Assembly (NCBI RefSeq): GCF_001544575.2
Contig: NZ_FCNY02000027.1
Span: forward strand, 1-64,000
Source of the DNA: Caballeronia cordobensis
Lineage (GTDB): Bacteria > Pseudomonadota > Gammaproteobacteria > Burkholderiales > Burkholderiaceae
Length of the DNA stretch: 64,000 nucleotides
Reading direction: 5' to 3'
Under the pieces are notes generated by a model. That model was given only the letters and a program-made list of their open reading frames with translations. It ran no database searches and was not told where the DNA came from. Shown piece by piece: positions 26,464 to 34,834 of the stretch. A program made the translations under genes and the position numbers. Numbering within the stretch: position 1 is the first letter of the stretch; every line of letters begins with the position of its first letter.

Positions 26464-27227
26464 GTTTGCAATATCCCGGATTCGGTTTGAACGGACGCGG
26501 CGTTCGCGCTCGCGAGCCGCACGATGCGCGTCGCGACGCGCTCGCGCGTGTCCTCGTCATGAAAGATGCCGACGATCGCCGCGCCCTGCTCGCGCGCCTC
26601 GACGATCAGATCGGCGACCACGTCGCGGTTCCCGGCATCGAGCGACGCGGTAGGTTCGTCGAGCAACAGAAGCGGATGCGCCGCGATCAGCCCGCGCGCG
26701 ATGTTCACGCGCTGCTGTTCGCCGCCGGAGAACGTGGCGGGTGCGAGCGTCCACAAACGGCGCGGCACGTTGAGGCGTTCGAGCAGCGCGCTCGCGCGGT
26801 CGCGCGCTTCGTCTTCGTCGAGGCCGCGCGACACGAGCGGCTCCGCGACGAGATCGAGCGACGACACACGCGGAATCGCACGCAGAAACTGGCTCACGTA
26901 GCCCATCGTGGTGTTGCGCAGGCGGATGATCTCGTGCGGCAGGGCATCGGTCAGCACGACGTGGCGCGAAGGCGCGCTGTCGTCGCGAATCGCGATCTTG
27001 CCGCGCGTCGCGAGATAGTTGCCGTACATGCAGCGCAGAAACGTGCTCTTGCCCGCGCCCGAAGCGCCCGCGAGCACGACGCATTCGCCGCGCGCCACAT
27101 CGAGCGATACGCCCGACAGCGCCGTGATGCGCGCCCCGCCCTGCTGATGCAGCGTGAACGTCTTTTCGATATCGCGCGCGCTCAGCATCAGCGCATCGTT
27201 CGCGACGAATTCATTACTCAATGTCAT
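26457..27227 (-). CDS. phnL: C-P lyase complex ATP-binding subunit PhnL
   Basis: A 256-residue ABC-type ATPase without a membrane partner. With PhnG, PhnH and PhnI it is needed to couple phosphonate to ATP at the ribose C1. Walker A GASGAGKST, Q-loop VSQFLRAIPRVS, signature FSGGEQQRVNIARGL and Walker B LLLLDEPTASLD are visible; the Q-loop text is typical of PhnL. ATG 27227 has GAGGTG five bases upstream. A 7-bp gap follows phnK. Confidence 0.94.
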   Translation of the reverse strand: MTLSNEFVANDALMLSARDIEKTFTLHQQGGARITALSGVSLDVARGECVVLAGASGAGKSTFLRCMYGNYLATRGKIAIRDDSAPSRHVVLTDALPHEIIRLRNTTMGYVSQFLRAIPRVSSLDLVAEPLVSRGLDEDEARDRASALLERLNVPRRLWTLAPATFSGGEQQRVNIARGLIAAHPLLLLDEPTASLDAGNRDVVADLIVEAREQGAAIVGIFHDEDTRERVATRIVRLASANAASVQTESGILQTC

Positions 27228-27234
27228 GTTCACC

Positions 27235-28005
27235 TCAGACCGGCAACACGGACGCCACGAGCGTCTGCGTATAAGGATGTTGCGGATCGTCGAGCACCTG
27301 ATCGGTGAGTCCGCTTTCGACGACGCGCCCGTCCTTCATCACCATCAGCCGATGCGCGAGCAGACGCGCCACGCCGATATCGTGCGTGACGATCACGGCC
27401 GCGAGATGGAGCTTGCTCGTCAGCGTGCGCAGCAGGTCCAGCAGCCGCGCTTGCACGGAGACATCGAGGCCGGCGGTGGGCTCGTCCATGAACACGAGAC
27501 GCGGTCCCGTCACCAGATTACGCGCGATCTGCAGACGCTGTTGCATGCCGCCCGAAAACGCGGAAGGCAGTTCGTCGATGCGCGCGGCGTCCAGCTCGAC
27601 GCGGCTCATCCAGTCGGCCGCCGTTTCGCGCAGCCGGCCATAGTGGCGCGCGCCGATTGCCATTAAAGGCTCGCCGATGTTCGCGCCCGCCGACACGTTG
27701 CGGCGCAGGCCATCGCGCGCGTTCTGATGCACGAAGCCCCATTCCGTGCGCGACAGTAGGCGTTTTTTCGGTTCCGCGAGCGTCAGCAGATCGAGCGCTT
27801 CGCCTTCACGCGTGGTGTAGGCGAGCGCGCCGCCGTCGATTCCGCTGCGCAACGCGAGCGCATTCAGCAAGGTCGATTTCCCCGATCCCGATTCGCCGAC
27901 GATGCACAGCACTTCGCCCGGATGGACGACGAGATCGACATCGACGCAGCCGCCGCGCCCGTCATAACGCTTCGTGAGGCGTCTTGCTTCGAGCAGTGCG
28001 TTCAT
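27235..28005 (-). CDS. phnK: C-P lyase complex ATP-binding subunit PhnK
   Basis: A 256-residue ABC-type ATPase resembling peptide-transporter ATPases, as PhnK does. It binds the PhnGHIJ core complex. Walker A GESGSGKST, FVHQNARDGLRRNVSAGANIGEPLM (characteristic of PhnK), signature FSGGMQQRLQIARNL and Walker B LVFMDEPTAGLD are present. ATG 28005 overlaps the phnJ stop by 4 bases (ATGA). The frame extends upstream inside phnJ, but that part is a shadow. Confidence 0.94.
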   Translation of the reverse strand: MNALLEARRLTKRYDGRGGCVDVDLVVHPGEVLCIVGESGSGKSTLLNALALRSGIDGGALAYTTREGEALDLLTLAEPKKRLLSRTEWGFVHQNARDGLRRNVSAGANIGEPLMAIGARHYGRLRETAADWMSRVELDAARIDELPSAFSGGMQQRLQIARNLVTGPRLVFMDEPTAGLDVSVQARLLDLLRTLTSKLHLAAVIVTHDIGVARLLAHRLMVMKDGRVVESGLTDQVLDDPQHPYTQTLVASVLPV

Positions 28006-28856
28006 CGCATCACCTCGTCGTCGCCGCGGCGGCTGTGGCAGTAGTCGCTGTCGGAGCAGACGAACATGCGCTTGCCTGCGTCGTCGACGATCATCTCGTC
28101 GAGAAAGCTCTCGCGCGAGCCGCACAGCGCGCACGCATGCGCCCACTTCTGCACGCTGAAAGGATGATCCTCGAAATCCAGGCTCTTCACTTTCGTATAA
28201 GGCGGGATGGCGTAGATGCGCCGTTCGCGCCCCGCGCCGAACAACTGCAAAGCCGGGTTCATGTGCATCTTCGGATTGTCGAACTTCGGGATCGGCGATG
28301 GCGATGTGAGATAGCGCTCGTTCACCATCACCGGATAATCGTAAGTCGTCGCGATGCTGCCGTGCTGCACGATATCCTCATAGTATTTCACGTTGATGAG
28401 ACCGTAGTCCGCGAGCGCATGCAGCTTTTTGCATTCCGTCACGCGCGGTTCCAGACGGAACAGCGGCTCGGGCATCGGCACCTGATAAACGAGGATCTGC
28501 TTGTCCGTGAGCGGCGTTTCGGGAATGCGGTGACGCGTCTGCACGATGGTCGCATCGGCCGTGCGCGTGGTCGTCGCCACGCCCGCCGTGCGCGCGAAAA
28601 AGCGCCGGATATTCACTGCATTCGTGGTCTCGTCGGAGCCTTGATCGATGACCTTCAGCGTATCGCGTTCGCCGATGATCGCCGACGTCACCTGCAGGCC
28701 GCCCGTGCCCCATCCATACGGCAGCGGCATTTCGCGCGATGCGAACGGCACCTGATAACCCGGCACCGCCACGGCCTTGAGCAGCGCGCGGCGGATCATG
28801 CGCTTGGTCTGCTCGTCGAGATACGCGAAGTTATACCCTTCGGTGAGCGCGTTCAT
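28002..28856 (-). CDS. phnJ: Alpha-D-ribose 1-methylphosphonate 5-phosphate C-P lyase
   Basis: A 284-residue radical SAM-type enzyme that breaks the carbon-phosphorus bond. The C-terminal cysteines C242, C245, C267 and C273 (CALCGSRES...FVCSDSDYC) are in the PhnJ pattern for the 4Fe-4S cluster. The glycine-containing VPGYQVPFASREMP segment near residue 33 holds the expected glycyl-radical residue. Start and stop overlap phnI and phnK by 4 bp, so the core subunits are translationally coupled. Confidence 0.96.
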   Translation of the reverse strand: MNALTEGYNFAYLDEQTKRMIRRALLKAVAVPGYQVPFASREMPLPYGWGTGGLQVTSAIIGERDTLKVIDQGSDETTNAVNIRRFFARTAGVATTTRTADATIVQTRHRIPETPLTDKQILVYQVPMPEPLFRLEPRVTECKKLHALADYGLINVKYYEDIVQHGSIATTYDYPVMVNERYLTSPSPIPKFDNPKMHMNPALQLFGAGRERRIYAIPPYTKVKSLDFEDHPFSVQKWAHACALCGSRESFLDEMIVDDAGKRMFVCSDSDYCHSRRGDDEVMR

Positions 28857-29953
28857 GCCGCATTCTCCTTGTTGCCGTCCGCGCCGTGCGCCGCGCGCAA
28901 ACGGCGCAGCAATTCGAGCTCGGACTGGAAGTCCACGTAATGCGGCAGCTTCAGATGCTGCACGAAACCGGACGCTTCCACGTTATCGCTGTGATACAGC
29001 ACGAACTCCGCATCCTGCGTCGGCGAGCCGACCGTTTCGCCCAGCTCTTCGGCGCGCAATGCGCGATCGACGAGCGCCATCGCCATGGCCTTGCGTTCCG
29101 AATGGCCGAAGGCGAGGCCATAACCTTGCGTGAAGGCCGGCGGCACCTCGCCGCTGCCCGCAAACTGATTGATCATCTGACATTCGGTGATGTCGATATC
29201 GCCGATCTCGACCGCAAAGCCCAGTTCGTCGATATGCATTTCCACCGCGACTTCGCCTTGACGGATCTCGCCCGCGAACGGATGGCTATGCGCATAGCCG
29301 CGCTGAGTCGCATAACCGACCGCGAGCAGGAAGCCTTCGTCGCCGCGCGCGAGATTTTGCAGGCGCGTGGCGCGATCCGCGGGAAACGACAGCGGCTCGC
29401 GCGAGAGATCGCCCGGTTCCGGCGCGTTCTCGTGCGCACGCTCCTGTTCGATCAGCCCTTCCTTGTCGAGCATCGAAAGCACGCGCGGCATCGACTTTGC
29501 TTCGGATTCCTTTTCTTCGATAGCCGCGCCATTGGCGTGTTCGCCCTCGGCGAGCAAGGTGAAATCGAGCAGACGCTGCGTGTAATCGTAGGTGCCGCCC
29601 AGCATCTGCCCGCCGGGAATGTCCTTGAATGCCGCTGAAATGCGGCGCTCGACGCACATCGCTTCCGTATCGACCGGCAGCGTATAGCCGAAGCGCGGCA
29701 GCGTCGTGCGATACGCCCGCAACAGGAAGATCGCCTCGACGAGATCGCCCGCCGCCTGCTTGATCGCGAGCGCGGCGAGGTCTTCGTCGTAGACGGAGCC
29801 TTCGGTCATCACGCGCGCGACGGCAAGCCGCATCTGCTCGCGAATCTGCGCGACGGAGAGCTCCGGCACCGCGAGGTCGCCGCGGCGCTTCATCGCAAGC
29901 ACGTCCCATGAACGTTCGATGGCGCGTTCGCCACCCTTGACCGCGACGTACAT
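28853..29953 (-). CDS. phnI: C-P lyase core subunit PhnI
   Basis: A 366-residue protein that, in E. coli, has nucleosidase activity and catalyses ribosyl phosphonate formation with PhnG, PhnH and PhnL. It begins MYVAVKGGERAIERSW and contains GGTYDYTQRLLDFTLLAEGEHA, QGEVAVEMHIDELGFAVEIGDIDITECQMINQFAGSG and AFGHSERKAMAMALVDRAL, all typical of PhnI. The start overlaps the phnH stop by one base (TGATG). The longer frame to 30130 is a shadow of phnH. Confidence 0.95.
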   Translation of the reverse strand: MYVAVKGGERAIERSWDVLAMKRRGDLAVPELSVAQIREQMRLAVARVMTEGSVYDEDLAALAIKQAAGDLVEAIFLLRAYRTTLPRFGYTLPVDTEAMCVERRISAAFKDIPGGQMLGGTYDYTQRLLDFTLLAEGEHANGAAIEEKESEAKSMPRVLSMLDKEGLIEQERAHENAPEPGDLSREPLSFPADRATRLQNLARGDEGFLLAVGYATQRGYAHSHPFAGEIRQGEVAVEMHIDELGFAVEIGDIDITECQMINQFAGSGEVPPAFTQGYGLAFGHSERKAMAMALVDRALRAEELGETVGSPTQDAEFVLYHSDNVEASGFVQHLKLPHYVDFQSELELLRRLRAAHGADGNKENAA

Positions 29954-30576
29954 CAGTTCACCTCCACTTGCGTCGTGCGCGGCAGGCCGGCGAGCGCGCC
30001 GCCCGCCACGAAATAGCAATCGATGCCGCACGGAAAGAGCGCGGTAAGCGTCGCGCGCTGATGCCAGAACGCGCGCGTCAGTCCCGCGATCGCCACCGTG
30101 CGCGATTGTGCGATGCCCGGACCGCGCCACACGAGCGGCTCGCCTTCGGTCAGCGACGGCACGCGAATGAACAACGTCGCGGCATCTTCGGGCGATTCGG
30201 GCTCGCCATGCGAGAACGCTTCGAGCGAAGGCATGGCGCGCGCATCATCGATATAGGCGAACGCGGCCTCGCGGCGATCGTTCGTCAAGGGCGCACTTGC
30301 GTGAAAGCGCAGCGCATCGCCGAGCACGTTGTCTTCACGGTCGATATGGACGGGCGTCGAATAATCCGTGATCGCCAGCAGCGACGCGAATGCGGCGAGC
30401 GGCACGCGGCCCGCGAGCGCATCGCGCAGCGCGTGGTTATCGGGCAGCGCGGCATCGATCGCGACGATGCTGCCGGGGCGCGACAGCGCATCGAGCAGCG
30501 CGCGGAACACGCGCTGCGCGTCGTGCACCGTGTCGTTGAAGCCGGGCACGAGCGTGGTCATGTCGATCTGCATCAT
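29953..30576 (-). CDS. phnH: C-P lyase core subunit PhnH
   Basis: A 207-residue subunit of the PhnGHIJ complex. Seen: PGFNDTVHDAQRVFRALLDALSRPGSIVAI, then SLTEGEPLVWRGPGIAQSRTVAIAGL and a C-terminal FPCGIDCYFVAGGALAGLPRTTQVEV, the usual PhnH features. Two adjacent ATGs (30576 and 30573) are possible; the first overlaps the phnG stop as ATGA, while the second has better spacing from GAGAGG. It is not catalytic by itself in known systems but is required for activity. Confidence 0.93.
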   Translation of the reverse strand: MMQIDMTTLVPGFNDTVHDAQRVFRALLDALSRPGSIVAIDAALPDNHALRDALAGRVPLAAFASLLAITDYSTPVHIDREDNVLGDALRFHASAPLTNDRREAAFAYIDDARAMPSLEAFSHGEPESPEDAATLFIRVPSLTEGEPLVWRGPGIAQSRTVAIAGLTRAFWHQRATLTALFPCGIDCYFVAGGALAGLPRTTQVEVN

Positions 30577-31061
30577 TCGCCTCTCACCATCGTGAAGAAT
30601 TCGACTTTCGTTGCAGCCGCTTGCGCTTGCCTGCGATGTCGTTCGTCCGCGATGCGCGCGGCCAGCGGCTCGATGACGCGCGCCTGCAAGCGGTCCGCGT
30701 AGTGCGGCATTTGCAGCAGCGCATCGACGAGCGCGGCGAGCATCGCGCGTTCCTTGTCGCGGCCCATGTGCACCGCGACGCCGACCGGCGCGCTGCCGTC
30801 GCCGGTGCGCACACGCAGCGTGGCGCGCGTCACGGTCGTCTCGCCGAGATTGAAGGCATCGCCCGTGCCGCCGATGCGCGCACGCACCATCGCAAGCCCG
30901 ATATCCGGCGCGCGCAGCCATTCGTAAGCAGGCAGGCGCTCGCCGTCGAGCGCCGCGTCCAGCGCCGCTCGCAGCGCCTCGCGCGGCGTGCGGGCGAGCA
31001 CCGCCATCCATTCGCGGCGGCCCCGCGCGTGGGGCGCGTGCGGCTCCATTGAAGTACTCAT
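30573..31061 (-). CDS. phnG: C-P lyase core subunit PhnG
   Basis: A 162-residue subunit that begins the leftward phn operon. Typical PhnG segments are REWMAVLARTPREAL, WLRAPDIGLAMVRARIGGTGDAFNLGETTVTRATLRV, and GRDKERAMLAALVDALLQ. ATG 31061 has GGGAAAG upstream and was chosen over the longer frame to 31154. It is divergent from phnF; the 160-bp gap holds a CGTCTAGACG palindrome that is the likely PhnF operator. Confidence 0.93.
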   Translation of the reverse strand: MSTSMEPHAPHARGRREWMAVLARTPREALRAALDAALDGERLPAYEWLRAPDIGLAMVRARIGGTGDAFNLGETTVTRATLRVRTGDGSAPVGVAVHMGRDKERAMLAALVDALLQMPHYADRLQARVIEPLAARIADERHRRQAQAAATKVEFFTMVRGE

Positions 31062-31119
31062 CGCTTTCCCTATGTCTGTAGGACCGGTTCTCGCTATGCT
31101 ACTCGTGGTCTTATCTAGT

Positions 31120-31129
31120 CGTCTAGACG
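31120..31129. promoter_or_regulatory. Probable PhnF operator in the phnG-phnF gap
   Basis: A perfect palindrome CGTCTAGACG sits in the divergent promoter region. CTAGNCGT also occurs twice in tandem (from 31115), so the site may hold two dimers. The core CGTCTAGA recurs upstream of phnC at 40344. CTAG is normally rare in GC-rich proteobacterial DNA, which makes the recurrence more meaningful. Confidence 0.6.
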
Positions 31130-31222
31130 TTTGGTCATGTGGTGAAGCTTTCACATTTCCATCACGAGTTGCGCACTACAATCCGGGAGAACGATATTCA
31201 AACCGACAGGAATGACAGCGCA

Positions 31223-31978
31223 ATGACATCGAACGAAAATGCCGCGCCTCATGCGGTCGAGCGCGGCGCGGGGGTCGCGGTCTGGCGGCAGATCGAGCAG
31301 ATTCTCGCCGCCGAGATCGCCGCGAAGAGCTTCGGCGACGAGGGGCGGCTGCCGAGCGAGGCGGAACTCGCGAAGCGCTTCGACGTGAATCGTCATACCG
31401 TGCGCCGCGCGATGTTGCGGCTCGCGGCGACGGGCCTCGTCAGCGTCGAGCAGGGGCGCGGCACCTTCGTGCAGCCCGGCGCAATCGACTATCAGATCGG
31501 GCGGCGCACGCGATTCACCGAGAATCTGCGGCGTCAGAAACATGCGTCGGCGGGCGTCGTGCTCACGTCCGAGCGCGTGAAGGCCGATCCGTCCGTCGCG
31601 AAGGCGCTCGGCGTGCGCGCGGGCACGCTCGTCTATCAGATCGAGACGCGTCACGATTCCGACGGCATTCCGATGACCTATGCGCGCAACTGGTATCCGG
31701 CCGCGCGCTTCAACGAGCTGCCCGCGGCGATCGAAGCGGCGGGCGGCGTGAGCGCCGCGCTCGAAACCTTCGGCGTGAAGGATTACACGCGCAAATGGAG
31801 CCGCATCGGCAGCGTGCTGCCTTCGTCGGAGGTCGCGCGGCGCTTGCAGATCAATCGCCAGCAGCCGGTGCTGTGGGTCGAAAACGTCGATGTCGACGAG
31901 CACGGCGTGCCCATCAAATACGGCATCACGCATTTCGCCGCCGATCGCGTGCAATTGATGATCGAGCACGATCTATGA
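31223..31978 (+). CDS. phnF: Phosphonate operon regulator, GntR/HutC family
   Basis: A 251-residue GntR-family protein of the HutC type. It has an N-terminal winged helix (WRQIEQILAAEIAAKSFGDEGRLPSEAELAKRFDVNRHTVRRAMLRLAATGLVSVEQGRGTFV) and a UTRA effector domain with YQIETRHDSDGIPMTYARNWYPAARF and WVENVDVDEHGVPIKYGITHFAADRVQL. Position beside phnG supports PhnF. It likely represses phn genes through the CTAG palindrome. ATG 31223 follows AGGAA at a long spacing; a start at 31139 would lie in the operator region. Confidence 0.92.
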   Translation: MTSNENAAPHAVERGAGVAVWRQIEQILAAEIAAKSFGDEGRLPSEAELAKRFDVNRHTVRRAMLRLAATGLVSVEQGRGTFVQPGAIDYQIGRRTRFTENLRRQKHASAGVVLTSERVKADPSVAKALGVRAGTLVYQIETRHDSDGIPMTYARNWYPAARFNELPAAIEAAGGVSAALETFGVKDYTRKWSRIGSVLPSSEVARRLQINRQQPVLWVENVDVDEHGVPIKYGITHFAADRVQLMIEHDL

Positions 31979-32682
31979 GCGGCGCGCACGTGAATGGCGG
32001 CAATCCGCGCGTGGCCCTCTATTACGCGCCGCCCGCATCGTCGGCATGGTGGCGCGAAGGGTGCGAATGGCTCGGCCGCGATGCCGAGAACGGCCTGGAA
32101 AGCGCCACGCCCGCGCATGCCCTCACGCACGCGCCGCGCCGCTATGGCTGGCACGCGACGCTCATCGCGCCGTTTCACCTGGCGCCGGGCATCGAGCTGG
32201 CCGACGTGCTCGCGTGCGCGCGCGCCTGGGCCAGTTCGGTACCGCGCTTCGACATGCCGGTGCAAGCCGCGGAACTCGGCAACTTCGTCGCGCTGCGTCC
32301 CGCGCAGTCCTTCGACGACGACTGGCTGCGCACGCTCGCCGGCAACGCATTGCAGGCGCTCGCCGCGCTGCGCGCGGTGCCGTCGCGCGAAAGCATCGAG
32401 CGCCGCATTGGCGCCGGCATGAGCGCACGGCAGATCGCGCTGCTGCGCGAATGGGGCTATCCGTATGTCTTCGATGAATACCACTTCCACATGACGCTCT
32501 CCGATTCGCTCGACGACGCCAGCGCGCGCGCATCGATCATGTCGGAGTGGACGCGTCGCATCGAGACGCTCGGCCCCTTGCCGATGCATGGCGCGGCGCT
32601 CTTCATCGAGCCCGCGCCGGGCGCGCCGTTCACGCTATGGCAGCGCCTTCCGTTCAACAACGCACAGGATGTCGTGGCATGA
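31975..32682 (+). CDS. DUF1045 phosphonate-operon protein, 2H phosphoesterase fold
   Basis: A 235-residue protein of the DUF1045 family found in phosphonate operons. The paired motifs H60-A-T62 (GWHATLIAPF) and H172-M-T174 (FHMTLSD) mark the 2H (LigT-like) phosphoesterase fold. No phnP is seen in the window; PhnP in E. coli opens the cyclic ribose 1,2-phosphate made by C-P lyase, so this protein may do that job by another route. It is coupled to phnF and phnN by ATGA overlaps at both ends. Confidence 0.85.
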   Translation: MSGAHVNGGNPRVALYYAPPASSAWWREGCEWLGRDAENGLESATPAHALTHAPRRYGWHATLIAPFHLAPGIELADVLACARAWASSVPRFDMPVQAAELGNFVALRPAQSFDDDWLRTLAGNALQALAALRAVPSRESIERRIGAGMSARQIALLREWGYPYVFDEYHFHMTLSDSLDDASARASIMSEWTRRIETLGPLPMHGAALFIEPAPGAPFTLWQRLPFNNAQDVVA

Positions 32683-33239
32683 CCAGATTCGACAGCGCAA
32701 AGCTGATCTACGTGATGGGGCCATCGGGCGCGGGCAAGGACTCGCTGCTCGGCTTCGCGCGCGAACGCGTGGGCGCGCACGTGATGTTTTCGCATCGCTA
32801 CATCACGCGCGCGGCGGCGGACGGCGAGAATCACATCGTGCTCTCGCACGACGAATTCGCATCGCGGCTTTCGTACGGCCTCTTCGCGATGCATTGGGAA
32901 AGCCTCGGTCTTTGCTATGGCATCGGCATAGAGCTGGATGCATGGCTCGCGCGCGGCATGCCGGTCGTCGTCAACGGTTCGCGGCAACATGCGGAACTCG
33001 CGCTCGAACGTTATCCGGATGCGCGCTTCGTGCATATCGATGCCGCGCCTTCGGTGCTCGCCGCACGTCTCGCGCGTCGCGGACGCGAAGATGCGCGGCA
33101 GATCGAAGCGCGCCTCGCGCGGCGTCCCGCGTTCGAATTGCCCGCGCATGCGCATGTCGTGAAGATCGACAACTCCGGCATGCTCGCCGACGCGGGTACG
33201 CAATTCCTCGACTTGCTCGCGCTCGCGGGCCGCGCTTAA
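32679..33239 (+). CDS. phnN: Ribose 1,5-bisphosphate phosphokinase
   Basis: A 186-residue P-loop kinase of the guanylate-kinase-like type that makes phosphoribosyl pyrophosphate from ribose 1,5-bisphosphate, the last step that returns the C-P lyase product to metabolism. The P-loop is GPSGAGKDSLL (residues 14-24), followed by HRYITRAAADGENHIVLSHDEF and GLCYGIGIELDAWLARG, typical of PhnN. It is the third gene of the phnF operon, with an ATGA overlap. Confidence 0.93.
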   Translation: MTRFDSAKLIYVMGPSGAGKDSLLGFARERVGAHVMFSHRYITRAAADGENHIVLSHDEFASRLSYGLFAMHWESLGLCYGIGIELDAWLARGMPVVVNGSRQHAELALERYPDARFVHIDAAPSVLAARLARRGREDARQIEARLARRPAFELPAHAHVVKIDNSGMLADAGTQFLDLLALAGRA

Positions 33240-33340
33240 CGCCGCTTTTTCGCCTTCCGCGTCGCAGACGGCGGCGCGGACCCGGCCCCCTTCTCCGCGT
33301 ATACCCTCAGTTGCAAGTGGATTTTCGTTCGCCGACACTT

Positions 33341-33356
33341 CGCAAATAGATTTGCG
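33341..33356. promoter_or_regulatory. Palindromic operator candidate upstream of the amino-acid ABC genes
   Basis: CGCAAAT-AG-ATTTGCG is a perfect inverted repeat 53 bp before the binding-protein start. A second looser one, GCAA-N6-TTGC, lies at 33371-33384. Two spaced GCAA/TTGC palindromes suggest a repressor site; the RpiR protein encoded at 36614 is the obvious candidate, but this is inference. Confidence 0.5.
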
Positions 33357-33408
33357 TGTTCTGTAATCAAGCAAATTGACTTGCCACCACTTCGACAAGG
33401 GGTCGATC

Positions 33409-34155
33409 ATGAAATTCGCCGCAAAACTCGCCGTGGCCGCCGTCGCCGCGTTCTCTCTCGTCAGTGGCGCGGCCCGCGCCGAGACGCTGCTGGTCGCCTG
33501 CGACACCGCGTTCGTGCCGTTCGAATTCAAGCAGGGCAACGAATACGTCGGCTTCGACATCGATCTGTGGAAGGAAATCGCGAAGGATCTGAAGATCGAC
33601 TACAAGCTCCAGCCGATGGACTTCAGCGGCATCCTGCCCGCGCTGCAGACGCATAACGTCGATGTCGCGCTCGCGGGCATCACGATCAAGGAAGAGCGCA
33701 AGAAAGTGATCGACTTCTCCGACGGCTACTACGACAGCGGCTTCACGCTGATGGTGCCGGCCGATAGCGCGATCAAGGGACCGGACGACCTGAAAGGCAA
33801 GACGCTCGCGATCAAGACCGGCACCTCGTCCGCCGATTATGCGAAGGCGAACTTCAAGGGCACGGATCTGCGCGCGTTTCCGAACATCGACAACGCGTAT
33901 CTCGAACTCGCGACCGGCCGCGTCGATGCCGCGATGCACGACACGCCGAACGTCCTCTACTACATCCATACGGCGGGCAAGTCGCGCGTGAAGGCCGTTG
34001 GCCCGCAGATGATGGCGCAGCAATACGGCATCGCGTTTCCGAAGGGCAGCCCGCTCGTCGCGAAGGTCAACGCGGAGCTCGTGAAGATCAAGGCGGATGG
34101 CCGCTATGCGGCGATCTACAAGAAATGGTTCGGCGTCGAGCCGGCGAAGTCCTGA
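33409..34155 (+). CDS. Polar amino-acid-type ABC substrate-binding protein
   Basis: A 248-residue periplasmic protein of the GlnH/HisJ-like family. The signal peptide is MKFAAKLAVAAVAAFSLVSGAARA with cleavage before ETLLVACDTAFVPFEF. The ligand-contact Arg/Asp segments appear as GFDIDLWKEIAKDLKIDY and KTLAIKTGTSSADYAK. It resembles GlnH more than opine binders, but the ligand is not certain. AGGGG precedes the ATG. It begins a five-gene rightward run (binding protein, permease, ATPase, C45 enzyme, RpiR). Confidence 0.86.
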   Translation: MKFAAKLAVAAVAAFSLVSGAARAETLLVACDTAFVPFEFKQGNEYVGFDIDLWKEIAKDLKIDYKLQPMDFSGILPALQTHNVDVALAGITIKEERKKVIDFSDGYYDSGFTLMVPADSAIKGPDDLKGKTLAIKTGTSSADYAKANFKGTDLRAFPNIDNAYLELATGRVDAAMHDTPNVLYYIHTAGKSRVKAVGPQMMAQQYGIAFPKGSPLVAKVNAELVKIKADGRYAAIYKKWFGVEPAKS

Positions 34156-34177
34156 ACGCGGGCCACGGAGAAAAACG

Positions 34178-34834
34178 ATGCAGTTCGATCTCTCGGTCAT
34201 CGTCGACGCCGTGCCCGCGCTCATGCACGGCGCGCGTCTCACGGTGCTGATCACCCTCGCGGGGCTCGCGGGCGGCATGCTCGTGGGCCTGCTGTTCGGT
34301 TTGATGCGCGCTTACGGGAATGCGCTCTGTCAAAGAATCGCGTTCACGTATATCGAGTTCGTGCGCGGCACGCCGATCGTCGTGCAGGTGATGTTCATCT
34401 ACTTCGCGCTGCCCTTGCTGCTGCACGTGCGCGTCGATGCGATGAGTGCGGCCATCGTGTCGATCGTCATCAATTCGGGCGCGTATATCGCGGAGATCGT
34501 GCGTGGCGCGTTTCTCTCCGTGCCGCGCGGCCTCAAGGAAGCCGGGCTCGCGCTCGGCATGCCGGGCTGGCGCGTGCTTGCGTTCGTCGTCGGTCCGGTC
34601 GCGCTGCGGCGCATGACGCCCGCGCTCGGCAATCAGTTCATCGTGAGCCTGAAGGACACGTCGCTGTTCATCGTGATCGGCGTGGGCGAACTGACGCGGC
34701 AGGGCCAGGAAATCATGGCGTCGAATTTTCGCGCGGTCGAAATATGGACGGCCGTCGCGCTCATCTATCTCTGCATGATCGGCGCGCTGACCTTCGGCCT
34801 GCGCACGATGGAACGGCGGATGCGCATTCTATGA
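34178..34834 (+). CDS. Polar amino-acid-type ABC permease
   Basis: A 218-residue HisM/GlnP-type permease. It has about five membrane segments and the characteristic EFVRGTPIVVQVMFIYFALP and SGAYIAEIVRGAFLSVPRGLKEAGLALGM (EAA loop). As a single permease gene it probably forms a homodimer. GGAG lies upstream of ATG 34178. The stop overlaps the ATPase start by 4 bp. Confidence 0.87.
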   Translation: MQFDLSVIVDAVPALMHGARLTVLITLAGLAGGMLVGLLFGLMRAYGNALCQRIAFTYIEFVRGTPIVVQVMFIYFALPLLLHVRVDAMSAAIVSIVINSGAYIAEIVRGAFLSVPRGLKEAGLALGMPGWRVLAFVVGPVALRRMTPALGNQFIVSLKDTSLFIVIGVGELTRQGQEIMASNFRAVEIWTAVALIYLCMIGALTFGLRTMERRMRIL

